From positions 1 to 64,000 of the forward strand of contig CASEYR010000002.1 of assembly GCA_949292205.1 (NCBI GenBank): a DNA stretch of 64,000 nucleotides. Reading direction: 5' to 3'. The position numbers were made by a program, and so were the translations under genes. The notes beneath the pieces are model-generated. The model did not search any database and had not been told where the DNA came from. It was given only the letters and a program-made list of their open reading frames with translations. Position 1 is the first letter of the stretch. Every line of letters starts with the position of its first letter. Positions 48,621 through 57,734 of this stretch are shown here, piece by piece. This DNA comes from an uncultured Alphaproteobacteria bacterium. GTDB lineage: Bacteria > Pseudomonadota > Alphaproteobacteria > CAAHEQ01 > UBA3637.

Positions 48621-49043
48621 TTACAACAAAAGAGGAGACACATGATCTTTAGAAAACTCGCCACAAAATCTATCACCCAAAACATTTTTACCATTTTCAA
48701 AGATACCGGCATTAAGTGATGACTTTAAATGTAATTTTTTTGCAATTTCATTATACCTATTGTCATAAGAACGGGCATCATAAGATATTGTTCCATCCAT
48801 CGCACTAAAGCCATATGCAATATAACCATGTGTTTTTTTATCTTCCGTATAGATACTCAATCTATCCCTTTGACGACTATTTGGATATTGAGGATCTCGC
48901 TCAACAGAAAAGATGTAAAAATCTGTACCCGTTACAGGATCTTTCGGACCATAAAAGGATAGTTCATACCCACTTTCTGTTCGACGATAAGTCGGAAAAT
49001 TATCTTTTCTTTGGTTTTTTTGAAAGAATGACAATAATCCCAT
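48621..49043 (-). CDS. Hypothetical protein
   Basis: A 140-residue soluble protein, not recognised. It is rich in Tyr, Asp and Arg with a beta-strand pattern (GYELSFYGPKDPVTGTDFYIFSVERDP; GYIAYGFSAMDGTISYDARSY). It has no signal peptide or known motif. ATG 49043 is chosen because AAGGAG lies eight bases before it; a TTG two codons earlier would be too close. It lies 66 bases downstream of rpoH on the same strand. Confidence 0.55.
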   Translation of the reverse strand: MGLLSFFQKNQRKDNFPTYRRTESGYELSFYGPKDPVTGTDFYIFSVERDPQYPNSRQRDRLSIYTEDKKTHGYIAYGFSAMDGTISYDARSYDNRYNEIAKKLHLKSSLNAGIFENGKNVLGDRFCGEFSKDHVSPLLL

Positions 49044-49109
49044 ATTCAATTCTCCTTGATATACTATTTCCAGTATACCATAAAATCAATCAAAAGAAAA
49101 GAAGTGTTT

Positions 49110-49985
49110 TTAAATAACAAACTTTTGAGCACCGGCCTTAATCAATTTGCTCATTTTTTCAAAAGCCTTTGTTTCAATTTGGCGAACCCGCTCTCGACTA
49201 ATGCCAAATCGAGCCCCCAACGCCTCAAGCGTTTCGGGGCTATCTGTCAAAAACCTCTTTTTAACAATTTCCTGCTCTCTATCCGATAAAGCCAATAAAG
49301 CTTCCTCTAATAATTTTTTCTTAATTATCAAGTCTTGATATTCACCCAACTGTTCCTCAGCCGAATCACGATCGTCAATTAACATATCTTGATAATTCGT
49401 TGAAGAATCAGAAGATAGTGTTGTATTCAAAGATGAATCTCCACTTAACCTCTGCTCCATTTCCAAAACATCTTTTTTGGAAACCCCCAGTATTTTTGAA
49501 ATTTTATCAGCCGTTTCTTCATTTAAAGCTGTTTCGTCATACAACCCCAGACGAGATTTGATTTTATGTAGATTGTAGAATAAACGTTTTTGAGTCGCAA
49601 CCGTTCCGATTTTAACCAGCGACCACGATTTCAAGATAAACTCGGAAACCGAAGCCTTAATCCACCAAATTGCGTATGTTGCCAAGCGAAAGCCCTTATC
49701 AGGATCAAACTTTTTAATAGCTTGCATCAATCCGATATTAGCTTCTGATATTAAATCAGCCAAAGCCAAACCATAATGTCTGAATGACAAAGCCACTTTC
49801 GCCGCCAATCGCAAATGGGACGTTGTTAATTCATGAGCCGCCGCCAAATCACCGGTTTCATGATAGCGTTTTGCCAACATATATTCTTGATCGGCCCCCA
49901 ACATTGGAAACTTGTTAATTTCAGATAAATATAAAGAAAGAGAGTTCTGAGAATAAAGTAAACTTAAGGCATTTATTTGTGTCAT
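49110..49985 (-). CDS. rpoH: RNA polymerase sigma-32 factor RpoH
   Basis: A 291-residue heat-shock sigma factor. Region 1.2/2.1: SLYLSEINKFPMLGADQEYMLAKRY; region 2.2-2.4: LALADLISEANIGLMQAIKKFDPDKGFRLATYAIWWIKASVSEFIL; the RpoH box just after it (SLVKIGTVATQKRLFYNL) separates it from RpoD and RpoS. Region 4.2 is ALGARFGISRERVRQIETKAFEKM. It recognises promoters of chaperone and protease genes. The leader 49986-50069 can form two mutually exclusive hairpins. Divergent from metG. Confidence 0.94.
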   Translation of the reverse strand: MTQINALSLLYSQNSLSLYLSEINKFPMLGADQEYMLAKRYHETGDLAAAHELTTSHLRLAAKVALSFRHYGLALADLISEANIGLMQAIKKFDPDKGFRLATYAIWWIKASVSEFILKSWSLVKIGTVATQKRLFYNLHKIKSRLGLYDETALNEETADKISKILGVSKKDVLEMEQRLSGDSSLNTTLSSDSSTNYQDMLIDDRDSAEEQLGEYQDLIIKKKLLEEALLALSDREQEIVKKRFLTDSPETLEALGARFGISRERVRQIETKAFEKMSKLIKAGAQKFVI

Positions 49986-50069
49986 TGTATATCCTTTTCA
50001 AAAGCAATATAACCACATTCCCTCTCACCGAGACAGGAATCCATGACCGTCCATTCCTGTGGACTAATC
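49986..50069 (-). promoter_or_regulatory. rpoH 5' leader with two competing hairpins
   Basis: Hairpin 1: ACAGGAAT-N12-ATTCCTGT (50033-50060), perfect 8 bp. Hairpin 2 uses the same ATTCC strand with GGAAT plus TCTC/GAGA (50017-50040). They cannot form together. Seen in sequence; a regulatory role such as temperature control is inferred only from the gene. Confidence 0.4.
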
Positions 50070-50075
50070 ATTTCT

Positions 50076-50105
50076 ACTGTATCAAAAAGCACATCTTTTT
50101 GTCAA
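50076..50105 (-). promoter_or_regulatory. Predicted rpoH promoter
   Basis: Minus strand TTGACA, 18 bases, TACAGT, giving a leader of about 84 bases. Confidence 0.45.
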
Positions 50106-50247
50106 GAGGCAAAGCTCATTTTTTTATATATCTCCCTCATTTTTTTCTAAAATAGATGATTTTTTCTTTTTTATGAATAAGTTCTTGCACCGATTTGGCT
50201 TTTTTGGTATGATAACGCTAATCAGATTGGAAAGGATTAAAGAAATT

Positions 50248-51939
50248 ATGAAAAAACAGTTAATTACCAGTGCATTACCGTATGTGAACGGACTACCTCA
50301 TTTAGGTCATTTAGTCGGTTGTCTTTTACCGGCAGATATTTGCGCCCGTTTTCAACGCCAAATGGGTCGAGAAACTCTTTTCATCTGCGGAACGGATGAA
50401 CATGGAACGGTTTCGGAGGTCGGGGCTGCTCAAGAAAATATGCCGGTAGATGAATACTGTCAAAAATATCATAATCGCCACGTTGACTTATATAAACGGT
50501 TTAACCTGTCTTTTGACTTTTTCGGTCGCACCAGTTCTGACCAAAACAAGGAAATTACATATCGTATTTTCCACAAATTAGATGAAAATGGATTTATTGA
50601 AGAAAAAACAACAAAACAAGTCTACTCGCCGGATGATGACCGTTATTTGCCGGATAGCTATGTTATGGGAACGTGTCCATACTGCGGATATGATCGTGCC
50701 AAAGGAGATCAATGTGAACGATGCACAAAGATATTGGATCCGACGGATTTGATTAACCCACGCAGTGTTTTATCCGGCAGTTCTAATATTGAGATTCGGG
50801 AAACAAAGCACTTGTTTTTAAATTTGCCGAAAATGGAGGAGGAACTATCTAACTGGATTGAAACCAAGAAAGGTATCTGGCCGGATATTGCTTATTCTAT
50901 TGCTAAAAAATGGTTGAAAGAGGGATTACGAGAGCGGGGAATTACTCGGGATTTAAAATGGGGATTTACCGTTCCAAAGGCCGGTTTTGAGGATAAAGTC
51001 TTTTATGTCTGGTTTGATGCACCAATCGGATATATCGGTATCACTAAAGAATGGTCCGATGCTGTTTCGGGACGTCGCTGGGAGGATTGGTGGCTAAATC
51101 CGGATAATGTTACTCATATCGAGTTTATGGGAAAGGACAACATTCCGTTCCATACGATTTCATTCCCTGCAACACTCCGCGGAACGCGTGAGGGGTGGAC
51201 AGAAGTCAGCTTTTTAAAAGGCATGAACTATTTAAATTTCGCCGGCGGAAAGTTTTCAAAGTCAGCTCATAGAGGTATCTTTATGGATGATGCTCTGGCT
51301 GAGTTTCCGGTAGATTATTGGCGTTACTGGCTGATTGCCAACGCTCCGGAATCTGATGATTCATCGTTTACATTTGATCATTTTACGGCAACGGTCAATA
51401 AAGACTTGAACGATGTTCTGGGTAATTTTATCAATCGTGTTCTGAAAATGACCTCAAATAACTTCGGAACGATTATTCCGCCGATGGGACCGATAACGGA
51501 TGCCGAAAAAGATCTGTATACATCTTTAGATAAACTTATTGCCGATTATACGCAATATATGGAAAAACTAGAGTTCCGAAAAGCTATGGCTACTTTGCGT
51601 GAAATTTGGGTTAGCGGAAACAACTATATTGCCAAAACAGAACCTTGGAAAGTGGTAAAAGTGGATAAAGCGTATGCCGGAACGATTTTAAATACAGCCT
51701 TTAATTTAATCCGTTTGTTTGCTCAAATGGCGGCCGCTGTCATGCCGGAAACAGCAGAAAAAATGTTAGCGATTATCGGCGAAAAACCGGAATTCAGTTG
51801 GCCTACCGAAAAAATGGAGACCTATCTTAAAACACTTCCGGACAATCGATCTTTTACCATGAGTGATCCTTTATTTCAAAAAATCATGCCCGATAGGCTA
51901 GAAGATTTAAAGCAAAAATATAAAGAGTCGGAGTCTTAA
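50248..51939 (+). CDS. metG: Methionyl-tRNA synthetase
   Basis: A 563-residue class I aminoacyl-tRNA synthetase. HIGH-type motif in LPYVNGLPHLGHLVG, a zinc finger CPYCGYDRAKGDQCERC near residue 145, the WFDAPIGYI methionine pocket, KDNIPFHTISFPA, and the KMSKS-equivalent GGKFSKSAHRG (Phe in place of Met). No C-terminal EMAP/Arc1p-like extension is present, so it is the short form. ATG 50248 matches the family start MKKQLITSALPYVNG; the longer in-frame reading from 50173 has no homologous N-terminus. Followed by the pyrD-like gene one base later. Confidence 0.96.
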   Translation: MKKQLITSALPYVNGLPHLGHLVGCLLPADICARFQRQMGRETLFICGTDEHGTVSEVGAAQENMPVDEYCQKYHNRHVDLYKRFNLSFDFFGRTSSDQNKEITYRIFHKLDENGFIEEKTTKQVYSPDDDRYLPDSYVMGTCPYCGYDRAKGDQCERCTKILDPTDLINPRSVLSGSSNIEIRETKHLFLNLPKMEEELSNWIETKKGIWPDIAYSIAKKWLKEGLRERGITRDLKWGFTVPKAGFEDKVFYVWFDAPIGYIGITKEWSDAVSGRRWEDWWLNPDNVTHIEFMGKDNIPFHTISFPATLRGTREGWTEVSFLKGMNYLNFAGGKFSKSAHRGIFMDDALAEFPVDYWRYWLIANAPESDDSSFTFDHFTATVNKDLNDVLGNFINRVLKMTSNNFGTIIPPMGPITDAEKDLYTSLDKLIADYTQYMEKLEFRKAMATLREIWVSGNNYIAKTEPWKVVKVDKAYAGTILNTAFNLIRLFAQMAAAVMPETAEKMLAIIGEKPEFSWPTEKMETYLKTLPDNRSFTMSDPLFQKIMPDRLEDLKQKYKESES

Positions 51940-51940
51940 T

Positions 51941-53056
51941 ATGCCACAAAGAGCAACGCGTCGTAGTTTGAATAATCTTTTGTTTTCCTTGTTTTGGTGG
52001 ATGATTCAAAAAATATCACCTAAACAAGGGGATACGTTGCTCTATTGGGGATTACGTTCCGGTGCATTTCCCAGCAAGGTTCGTCTTGATCCGATATTGG
52101 GAATTGACCTTTTCGGAAACCATTTTAATACTCCGATTGGCATTGGATCCGGCTTTGACAGAAAAGGAAATGTTATTGATGATTTGATTTTTATGGGAGC
52201 GGGCTTCGGCGAGTTCGGTCCTTATACATTAGACTATGAACATCCGACAACGGAAACGTTTTTTCTCAAAAAAGATCAAGCTATCGTTACCCAAAGTTTA
52301 GGTTTTAAAAACCCAGGGCTTTTAAAGATGATTCCCGTTTTTGTGAATCGACGCTATTTACCTAATTTTGTCGGTATCAACTTGACAATCACAGCCGCCA
52401 GCGAGGGTGAAAATATCAAATTAGGACATCATATGACCTATGATGCAGAATTTGATTTGATGACTCGTAAAATTGCACCCTACTGCGATTATATAACACT
52501 GGATTTTTCTCATCCAGAGATAGAGCTATCTTCTTTAGTATCTGACGCGTCCGCAATTGTTCCTTTGATAAAACATATTCAAAAAGCTCTGTCCGAAGCG
52601 GCTCCGATTCAAACGCCAAAGCTGTTGATTAAATTACCTCTGGATATGACACCGCTTGAGCTACCTTTGGTTTGTCAGAATATGGTAACGGCAAATGTCG
52701 ATGGTATTATTGTCGGCGGACCCCTTTCTCTTTTTCATACAAAAGTTCATTTAAGCAAACCAATTAAAATGGGTATGATAACAGGAAAACCTGTTCAAAA
52801 ATATGTCACCGAAACCGTTGCAAAAGTTCGTCAATTTACAAAAGGGAAAATTCCGATTATTGCCTGCGGAGGCGTTTTTTCCGGACAAGATGCTTACAAT
52901 AACATTGCAGCCGGAGCTTCGTTAATTCAACTGGGAACAGTCATTCGCTTTGAAGGCCCCGGCGTCATTACACGCATTAACCGAGAACTAGCCACTATTC
53001 TACGTTCTAAAGGGTTTAAATCCGTTAAAGAAGCTATCGGGGCCGATTTTATTTAG
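51941..53056 (+). CDS. Dihydroorotate dehydrogenase-like protein (PyrD family, altered active site)
   Basis: A 371-residue FMN-barrel protein with the membrane-bound (class 2) PyrD layout: N-terminal helices, PIGIGSGFDRKGNVIDDLIFMGAGFGEFGPYT, SLGFKNPG, KLLIKLPLD with the FMN lysine, IACGGVFSGQDAYNNIAAGASLIQLGT and FEGPGVITRINREL. The substrate/catalytic segment is unusual. Where PyrD has NISSPNT, this protein has DFSHPEI, and where TNTT is expected it has VGGPLS. The catalytic serine therefore seems lost, if the alignment is right. It may be a diverged PyrD or a paralogue with a different substrate. Starts one base after metG. Confidence 0.75.
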   Translation: MPQRATRRSLNNLLFSLFWWMIQKISPKQGDTLLYWGLRSGAFPSKVRLDPILGIDLFGNHFNTPIGIGSGFDRKGNVIDDLIFMGAGFGEFGPYTLDYEHPTTETFFLKKDQAIVTQSLGFKNPGLLKMIPVFVNRRYLPNFVGINLTITAASEGENIKLGHHMTYDAEFDLMTRKIAPYCDYITLDFSHPEIELSSLVSDASAIVPLIKHIQKALSEAAPIQTPKLLIKLPLDMTPLELPLVCQNMVTANVDGIIVGGPLSLFHTKVHLSKPIKMGMITGKPVQKYVTETVAKVRQFTKGKIPIIACGGVFSGQDAYNNIAAGASLIQLGTVIRFEGPGVITRINRELATILRSKGFKSVKEAIGADFI

Positions 53057-53123
53057 ATTTATACACATTGAATTGTTGTCAGAAGTGCATACTCAACATA
53101 TTCCCACATTCAAAACCTAAAAA

Positions 53124-53146
53124 ACACCTGATTAACGGGTGTCTTT
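53124..53146 (+). terminator. Terminator of metG-pyrD-like unit
   Basis: ACACC, nine-base loop, GGTGT, then CTTTTT; a short stem extended by A-T pairs. Confidence 0.6.
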
Positions 53147-53149
53147 TTA

Positions 53150-53238
53150 TGGCGGAGAGTATAGGACTCGAACCTATGCATCCCTATAACAGGATGACGG
53201 ATTAGCAATCCGCTGCATTACCACTCTGCCAACTCTCC
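53150..53238 (-). tRNA. tRNA-Ser(GCT)
   Basis: Read on the minus strand: acceptor GGAGAGT pairs with ACTCTCC, discriminator G and encoded CCA, anticodon stem CGGAT/ATCCG with loop TGCTA containing GCT, a long variable arm as in serine tRNAs, and TTCGAGT in the T loop. It decodes AGC/AGU. Confidence 0.93.
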
Positions 53239-53255
53239 AGCAGAATATGTTTGGC

Positions 53256-53284
53256 ATTGTATCAGCACTTCTTTTAAAAGTCAA
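53256..53284 (-). promoter_or_regulatory. Predicted tRNA-Ser promoter
   Basis: Minus strand TTGACT, 17 bases, TACAAT; the -10 ends 18 bases before the tRNA 5' end. Confidence 0.65.
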
Positions 53285-53295
53285 CTGTTTTTATA

Positions 53296-53511
53296 CTAGC
53301 GACACTTGAAAGTTTTACCGTTCGGATCAGACATGCTGATAATACCGCCTTTTTTATCCAAATGAAAAACAAATCCCCCTGCATCAATCATCTGGACACG
53401 TCGACCATGACTATCTGTTTTCCAAATCAGATTTTCTACTGAAAAAGTCGTCCTCATTCCGTCTGAAAAAGGTAAATAAGTCCTATTTTTCTTGTTTAAC
53501 TTATTTTTCAT
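53296..53511 (-). CDS. Hypothetical small basic protein
   Basis: A 71-residue protein, not recognised. A lysine-rich N-terminus (MKNKLNKKNRTYL) is followed by short strands with glycine turns (TDSHGRRVQMIDAGGFVFHLDKKGGIISMSDPNG). GGGGGAGGGG stands just before ATG 53511. It lies upstream of the tRNA-Ser promoter on the same strand. Confidence 0.5.
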   Translation of the reverse strand: MKNKLNKKNRTYLPFSDGMRTTFSVENLIWKTDSHGRRVQMIDAGGFVFHLDKKGGIISMSDPNGKTFKCR

Positions 53512-53622
53512 TTACCCCTCCCCCATCTTTATCACTTTACCAAATCAAAAACATTTATTCAATCTAACCCTTGGTTGATTTTTTTGATACTCTAAAAACA
53601 AAGAAAAGAACTGAAATATCGG

Positions 53623-53651
53623 TTGACAATTGACTAGTGGTTTCGTATAAT
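53623..53651 (+). promoter_or_regulatory. Consensus sigma70 promoter of the acyl-CoA synthetase gene
   Basis: TTGACA, exactly 17 bases, TATAAT: both hexamers are perfect matches, the strongest promoter seen in the window. Confidence 0.85.
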
Positions 53652-53692
53652 CCGCCCGAGAAAGTAACCCCTCTGAATGAAAGGAAAATAAT

Positions 53693-55774
53693 ATGAGTCT
53701 TGCTTCATTTTTTAATCCGGCCTCAATAGCAGTTGTCGGTGTTTCTGCGGATCCGTCAAAGTTAGGTTCCGTTGTCTTTAAAAATGTGATTGATGCCGGC
53801 TTTAAGGGACAATTATTCGGCGTTAATCCCAAGTTAGCCGGTCAAGAAGTCATGGGAAAACCCTGTTATGCTTCCGTCAAAGATATTCCGCAACCGGTCG
53901 ATTTAGTCGTTGTTTTGGTTCCGGCACGCTTTACAATGCCTGTCATTGATGATGCTATTGCCGCTCATGCTAAAAACATCAGCATTATTACTGCCGGATT
54001 CGGAGAAGTCGGTAATCATGAATTAGAAGATGAAATTGCTCGCAAGTGTTTAGAAGCCGGTATCAATCTGTTAGGACCAAACTGCTTAGGTCATATTTCA
54101 ACATTTGACCATGTTAATGCCAGCTTTGCCGATGGTTTTCCGGCTCAAGGAAATGTGGCATTTATTTCTCAATCAGGGGCTTATTGCTCGGCCATTATGG
54201 ATTGGGCTCGCGAAAAAGGAATCGGCTTTTCACATTTTATCTCTATCGGAAACAAAGCTGATTTAGCGGAAGACAGTTTACTGTCTGCCATTGCCGAAGA
54301 TGAAAATACAAAAGCTTTTGTATTTTATTTAGAGTCCTTAAAACACGGCACGGCCTTTTTAAAAGCATTAAAGCAAGTAACAAAAACAAAGCCTGTTGTG
54401 ATTATGGAACCGGGTAAGTCGCAGAAAGCACAAGCAGCCAGTCTGTCACATACCGGATCTTTGGCTCCCAACTATCGTGTTTTGGAAATTGCCTTACAAC
54501 GTTCCGGCGCTATTCAAGCCTATACAACCCGCGATATGTTCGGCTTGTTAGAGATTTTACAATATGCTCATCATAACGAATTTGACGGTTCGTTGGCTGT
54601 TTTAACAAATGCCGGCGGTGTCGGTGTGTTAACATCTGATTTGTGTGAAGAAGCAGGACTGGATTTAGCTCGTCCATCCGAAAAAACAATTGAGGTTTTA
54701 AAAGCTCATTTACCGGCTGAATCCGCTTTCGGAAACCCGATTGATGTTATCGGAGACGCTAAAGCAGATCGTTATGAAACCGCTTTGGATATCTTGTGTG
54801 CCTCCGGTGAATACAAGAACATTTTAGTTCTATTAACGCCACAAATGGTAACCGACGCCAAAGGAACGGCCGAAGCAATTGCTCGCATTGCACCGAAGTA
54901 TCCTAAGGTTAATATCTTTGCAGCTTTTGTCGGCGGAGCAAAGGTAAAAGAAGGTCGTGCTATTTTAGATGCCGCTAAAATCTTAAATTACGAATATCCA
55001 ACGGATATCGTTCGCTTATTAGGCTTACTGAAAGCACAAATGGCTTTCCGCGGATTACCTGAAATCACGGTTGATACGCAAGAAGTTCCATCGGAAATTC
55101 GTCAAGCCGTTGCAGCTGCTAAAGCCGAAGGTTTGGCTTCTTTACCGCAAAAAACAGTGAATATGATTATGGATCACTATGGTATTGATTATCCGAAATC
55201 CGGTAACTTTACGGATAAGGCCGAGGCACTGGCTTTCTGTAAGACTGTATTTCCGGCTCCCGTTGTATTAAAATTATCGGCACCGGATGCTTTGCATAAG
55301 ACGGAAATGAAGGGTATTTACCTGAACATTGACGATGAAGCTAAATTCAACGAGGCTTTTGATGGATTAACAGCAACGATTGCCAAGTTCCAATTAAAAG
55401 GAGCCAGTGTTTTAATCCAAGAAATGATTGTCAAAGCAACAGAGACAATTATCGGTGTCAATTCAGATAAGAACTTCGGTCGCGTCATGGTCTTTGGAAC
55501 AGGTGGTATTTATACGGAAGTTATGAAAGATACAACGTTACGAATTTTACCGGCAGCCGATTTTGACACGATGATTCGAGAAACAAAAGTCGGTACGATT
55601 TTGAACGGTGTTCGGGGTGAAGATCCGAAAGCAGTCGGACCATTAGCCGACACGTTGGCAAAAATCCAACGGTTAGTTTTAGAGATTCCGGAAATCACAT
55701 CAATTGATGCCAACCCGGCATTGATTACAAAAGACAGAGCCGTTGTGGTTGATTTTAAGATGCTTTTGAAATAA
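53693..55774 (+). CDS. ADP-forming acetyl/acyl-CoA synthetase, fused alpha-beta type
   Basis: A 693-residue NDP-forming acyl-CoA synthetase. It converts acyl-CoA, ADP and phosphate into the acid, CoA and ATP (or the reverse). Residues 1-130 are a CoA-binding Rossmann domain (PASIAVVGVSADPSKLGSVVFKNV); residues 130-450 are the two succinyl-CoA-ligase-like domains, with NLLGPNCLGH and the phospho-histidine segment SLSHTGSLA near residue 252. From about 470 there is an ATP-grasp domain (VVLKLSAPDALHKTEMKGIYLNI; LIQEMI; FGTGGIYTEVMKD). A consensus promoter and AAAGGAAA ribosome site suggest strong expression, fitting ATP generation from acetyl-CoA in fermentation alongside AdhE. No GNAT domain is attached. 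Confidence 0.92.
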   Translation: MSLASFFNPASIAVVGVSADPSKLGSVVFKNVIDAGFKGQLFGVNPKLAGQEVMGKPCYASVKDIPQPVDLVVVLVPARFTMPVIDDAIAAHAKNISIITAGFGEVGNHELEDEIARKCLEAGINLLGPNCLGHISTFDHVNASFADGFPAQGNVAFISQSGAYCSAIMDWAREKGIGFSHFISIGNKADLAEDSLLSAIAEDENTKAFVFYLESLKHGTAFLKALKQVTKTKPVVIMEPGKSQKAQAASLSHTGSLAPNYRVLEIALQRSGAIQAYTTRDMFGLLEILQYAHHNEFDGSLAVLTNAGGVGVLTSDLCEEAGLDLARPSEKTIEVLKAHLPAESAFGNPIDVIGDAKADRYETALDILCASGEYKNILVLLTPQMVTDAKGTAEAIARIAPKYPKVNIFAAFVGGAKVKEGRAILDAAKILNYEYPTDIVRLLGLLKAQMAFRGLPEITVDTQEVPSEIRQAVAAAKAEGLASLPQKTVNMIMDHYGIDYPKSGNFTDKAEALAFCKTVFPAPVVLKLSAPDALHKTEMKGIYLNIDDEAKFNEAFDGLTATIAKFQLKGASVLIQEMIVKATETIIGVNSDKNFGRVMVFGTGGIYTEVMKDTTLRILPAADFDTMIRETKVGTILNGVRGEDPKAVGPLADTLAKIQRLVLEIPEITSIDANPALITKDRAVVVDFKMLLK

Positions 55775-55791
55775 CGGCAAGCTCTTTAAAT

Positions 55792-55822
55792 AAAACGGCT
55801 TTCCGAGGTGGAGAGCCGTTTT
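55792..55822 (+). terminator. Terminator of the acyl-CoA synthetase gene
   Basis: AAAACGGCTTTCC, five-base loop, GGAGAGCCGTTTT (one T-G pair), then GTTTT. Confidence 0.88.
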
Positions 55823-55849
55823 GTTTTACTGGGCTCATACAAAAAAGAC

Positions 55850-55878
55850 TTGATTTTTCAAAAAGACAAGCGTATACT
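55850..55878 (+). promoter_or_regulatory. Predicted tRNA-Glu promoter
   Basis: TTGATT, 17 bases, TATACT, with the tRNA 5' end 19 bases downstream of the -10. Confidence 0.7.
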
Positions 55879-55896
55879 GTTTTTCGTCTTTTATCA

Positions 55897-55971
55897 GACC
55901 CTATCATCTAACGGTTAGGATACAGCCCTCTCAAGGCTGGTATACGGGTTCGAATCCCGTTAGGGTCGCCA
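55897..55971 (+). tRNA. tRNA-Glu(CTC)
   Basis: Acceptor GACCCTA/TAGGGTC, discriminator G, encoded CCA, anticodon stem CAGCC/GGCTG with loop CTCTCAA giving anticodon CTC, and T loop GGTTCGAATCC. Reads GAG codons; a TTC isoacceptor must exist elsewhere for GAA. Confidence 0.93.
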
Positions 55972-55976
55972 ATCGC

Positions 55977-56006
55977 AACACCCTTAAAGATTGAGGGTGT
56001 TTTTTT
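55977..56006 (+). terminator. Terminator after tRNA-Glu
   Basis: AACACCCT, nine-base loop, AGGGTGTT followed by T's. The DUF488 gene ends two bases beyond it on the other strand. Confidence 0.88.
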
Positions 56007-56007
56007 G

Positions 56008-56418
56008 TTATAAATCCAAAGATAAATCACGCTTTCTTATCAAGGCTTGAAAGCGTTTCTTATCATACTCACGAACTTCAATACCGGCAGAACGCAACCA
56101 ATCCGCAACTAGCTGACGATGACAAAACTCTTCCGGTTTTTCATAGCAACATAATACAATATTATCACCGAACGCTTGTAAACGATGAGCAATCACTTTG
56201 GGATTTAATTTATCCAAAACAGTTTCTTGATACTTTGATTTATACCACTCAACAGACAGCTTTTTATCATGCCATTCTTTCCACCAGCTATATTTCGGAG
56301 CCAAAACTTTAAATTGGATTCCCTTATAAAAATCAGGAGCATATCCGGCAATAGACACAGGAATAAGACCGGCACGTTCATAATCAGAAATATCTTTAAA
56401 CCTGCCCGTATAAATCAT
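56008..56418 (-). CDS. DUF488 family protein
   Basis: A 136-residue protein of DUF488, identified by the C-terminal LCCYEKPEEFCHRQLVADWLR segment with its CHR motif and the N-terminal strand pattern. Family function is not established. Leftward, 24 bases after rho, so it may be expressed from the rho transcript. Confidence 0.82.
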   Translation of the reverse strand: MIYTGRFKDISDYERAGLIPVSIAGYAPDFYKGIQFKVLAPKYSWWKEWHDKKLSVEWYKSKYQETVLDKLNPKVIAHRLQAFGDNIVLCCYEKPEEFCHRQLVADWLRSAGIEVREYDKKRFQALIRKRDLSLDL

Positions 56419-56442
56419 TTCTGACTCCGTTATAGCTAACTG

Positions 56443-57702
56443 CTATTGATTCATACTTTCAAAAAAATCGTCGTTTGTTTTGGTTTGACGTAGCTTTTCC
56501 ATCAAGAACTCCATAGAATCCGTAACGCCCATCGGCATAAGGACACGCCGTAAGACCCACATCTTTTGAAGCCGAGCCCGATCCACCAATAATTCCTCTT
56601 TCCGAGTCCCTGATTTTGTAATATCAATGGCAGGGAAAATACGTTTATCGGACACCTTACGATCCAAAATAATTTCGCTGTTACCTGTTCCTTTAAACTC
56701 TTCAAAAATAACCTCATCCATTCTGGAGCCTGTGTCAATCAAAGCTGTTCCGAAGATTGTTAAAGAGCCGCCCTCTTCCACATTCCGAGCGGCACCAAAA
56801 AAGCGTTTGGGCTTTTGCAGAGCATTTGCATCAACACCACCGGTTAAGACTTTCCCCGAGCTTGGAATAACCGTATTATAAGCTCTTGCCAAACGCGTAA
56901 TGGAATCCAATAGAATAATCACATCTTTCTTATGCTCCACCAACCGTTTAGCTTTTTCAATAACCATTTCGGCGACTTGAACGTGTCTGGCAGCAGGCTC
57001 ATCAAATGTCGAGCTAATTACCTCACCCTTAACCGAGCGAATCATATCCGTTACTTCTTCGGGACGCTCATCAATCAGCAACATAATCAGATGAGCCTTC
57101 GGATAGTTTGCCGTAATGGCATGAGCGATATTTTTCAACATAACCGTTTTACCCGTTCTGGGTGGAGCCACAATCAAACTACGCTGTCCCATTCCCTGTG
57201 GGCAGATTAAGTCAATAATCCGAGCTGTTAAATCCTTATCATCCGGTGTTGTATCATGCTCCATTTTAATGGCTCTTTCCGGATAGAGAGGCGTTAAATC
57301 ATCAAAGTTTATACGATACCTCAGCTCTTCCGGTTTAACGAAGTTAACAGTATCAATACGTGTTAAAGAGAAGTATTTTTCACCGTTTTTGGGAGCACTA
57401 ATTTCTCCTTCAACCGTATCCCCCGTCCGAAGTCCCCATTTTTTGATATGCATCGGAGCCACATAAATATCATCCGGTCCGGCTAAATAATTAGCTTCCG
57501 GAGAACGCAAAAAGCCAAAACCGTCTTGCATAACTTCTAAAACGCCCTCGCCATACAAAGTGGTTTCCGTTTCGGCCAGACGTTTCAAAATAGCATACAT
57601 TAAATCTTGTGTCCGCAATGAAGCGGCATTTTCAACTTCCAACTCTTCCGCATAAACCAACAGCTCTGCGGGGGTTTTCTTTTTAAGATCCTTTAATTGC
57701 AT
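56443..57702 (-). CDS. rho: Transcription termination factor Rho
   Basis: A 419-residue hexameric RNA helicase. N-terminal Rho_N helices ([19 protein letters not shown]), the cold-shock-like RNA-binding domain ([32 protein letters not shown]), P-loop [12 protein letters not shown] near residue 175, Walker [17 protein letters not shown], the Q-loop/R-loop region and SGTRKEELL near the C-terminus. ATG 57702 is preferred because AGGA stands seven bases before it; an in-frame TTG seven codons earlier has no site. In alphaproteobacteria rho lies near the chromosome origin, relevant to 61380-61671. Confidence 0.97.
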   Translation of the reverse strand: MQLKDLKKKTPAELLVYAEELEVENAASLRTQDLMYAILKRLAETETTLYGEGVLEVMQDGFGFLRSPEANYLAGPDDIYVAPMHIKKWGLRTGDTVEGEISAPKNGEKYFSLTRIDTVNFVKPEELRYRINFDDLTPLYPERAIKMEHDTTPDDKDLTARIIDLICPQGMGQRSLIVAPPRTGKTVMLKNIAHAITANYPKAHLIMLLIDERPEEVTDMIRSVKGEVISSTFDEPAARHVQVAEMVIEKAKRLVEHKKDVIILLDSITRLARAYNTVIPSSGKVLTGGVDANALQKPKRFFGAARNVEEGGSLTIFGTALIDTGSRMDEVIFEEFKGTGNSEIILDRKVSDKRIFPAIDITKSGTRKEELLVDRARLQKMWVLRRVLMPMGVTDSMEFLMEKLRQTKTNDDFFESMNQ

Positions 57703-57734
57703 TTGGGATTCCTGTTCTGTCAAAAAAAATGGGA

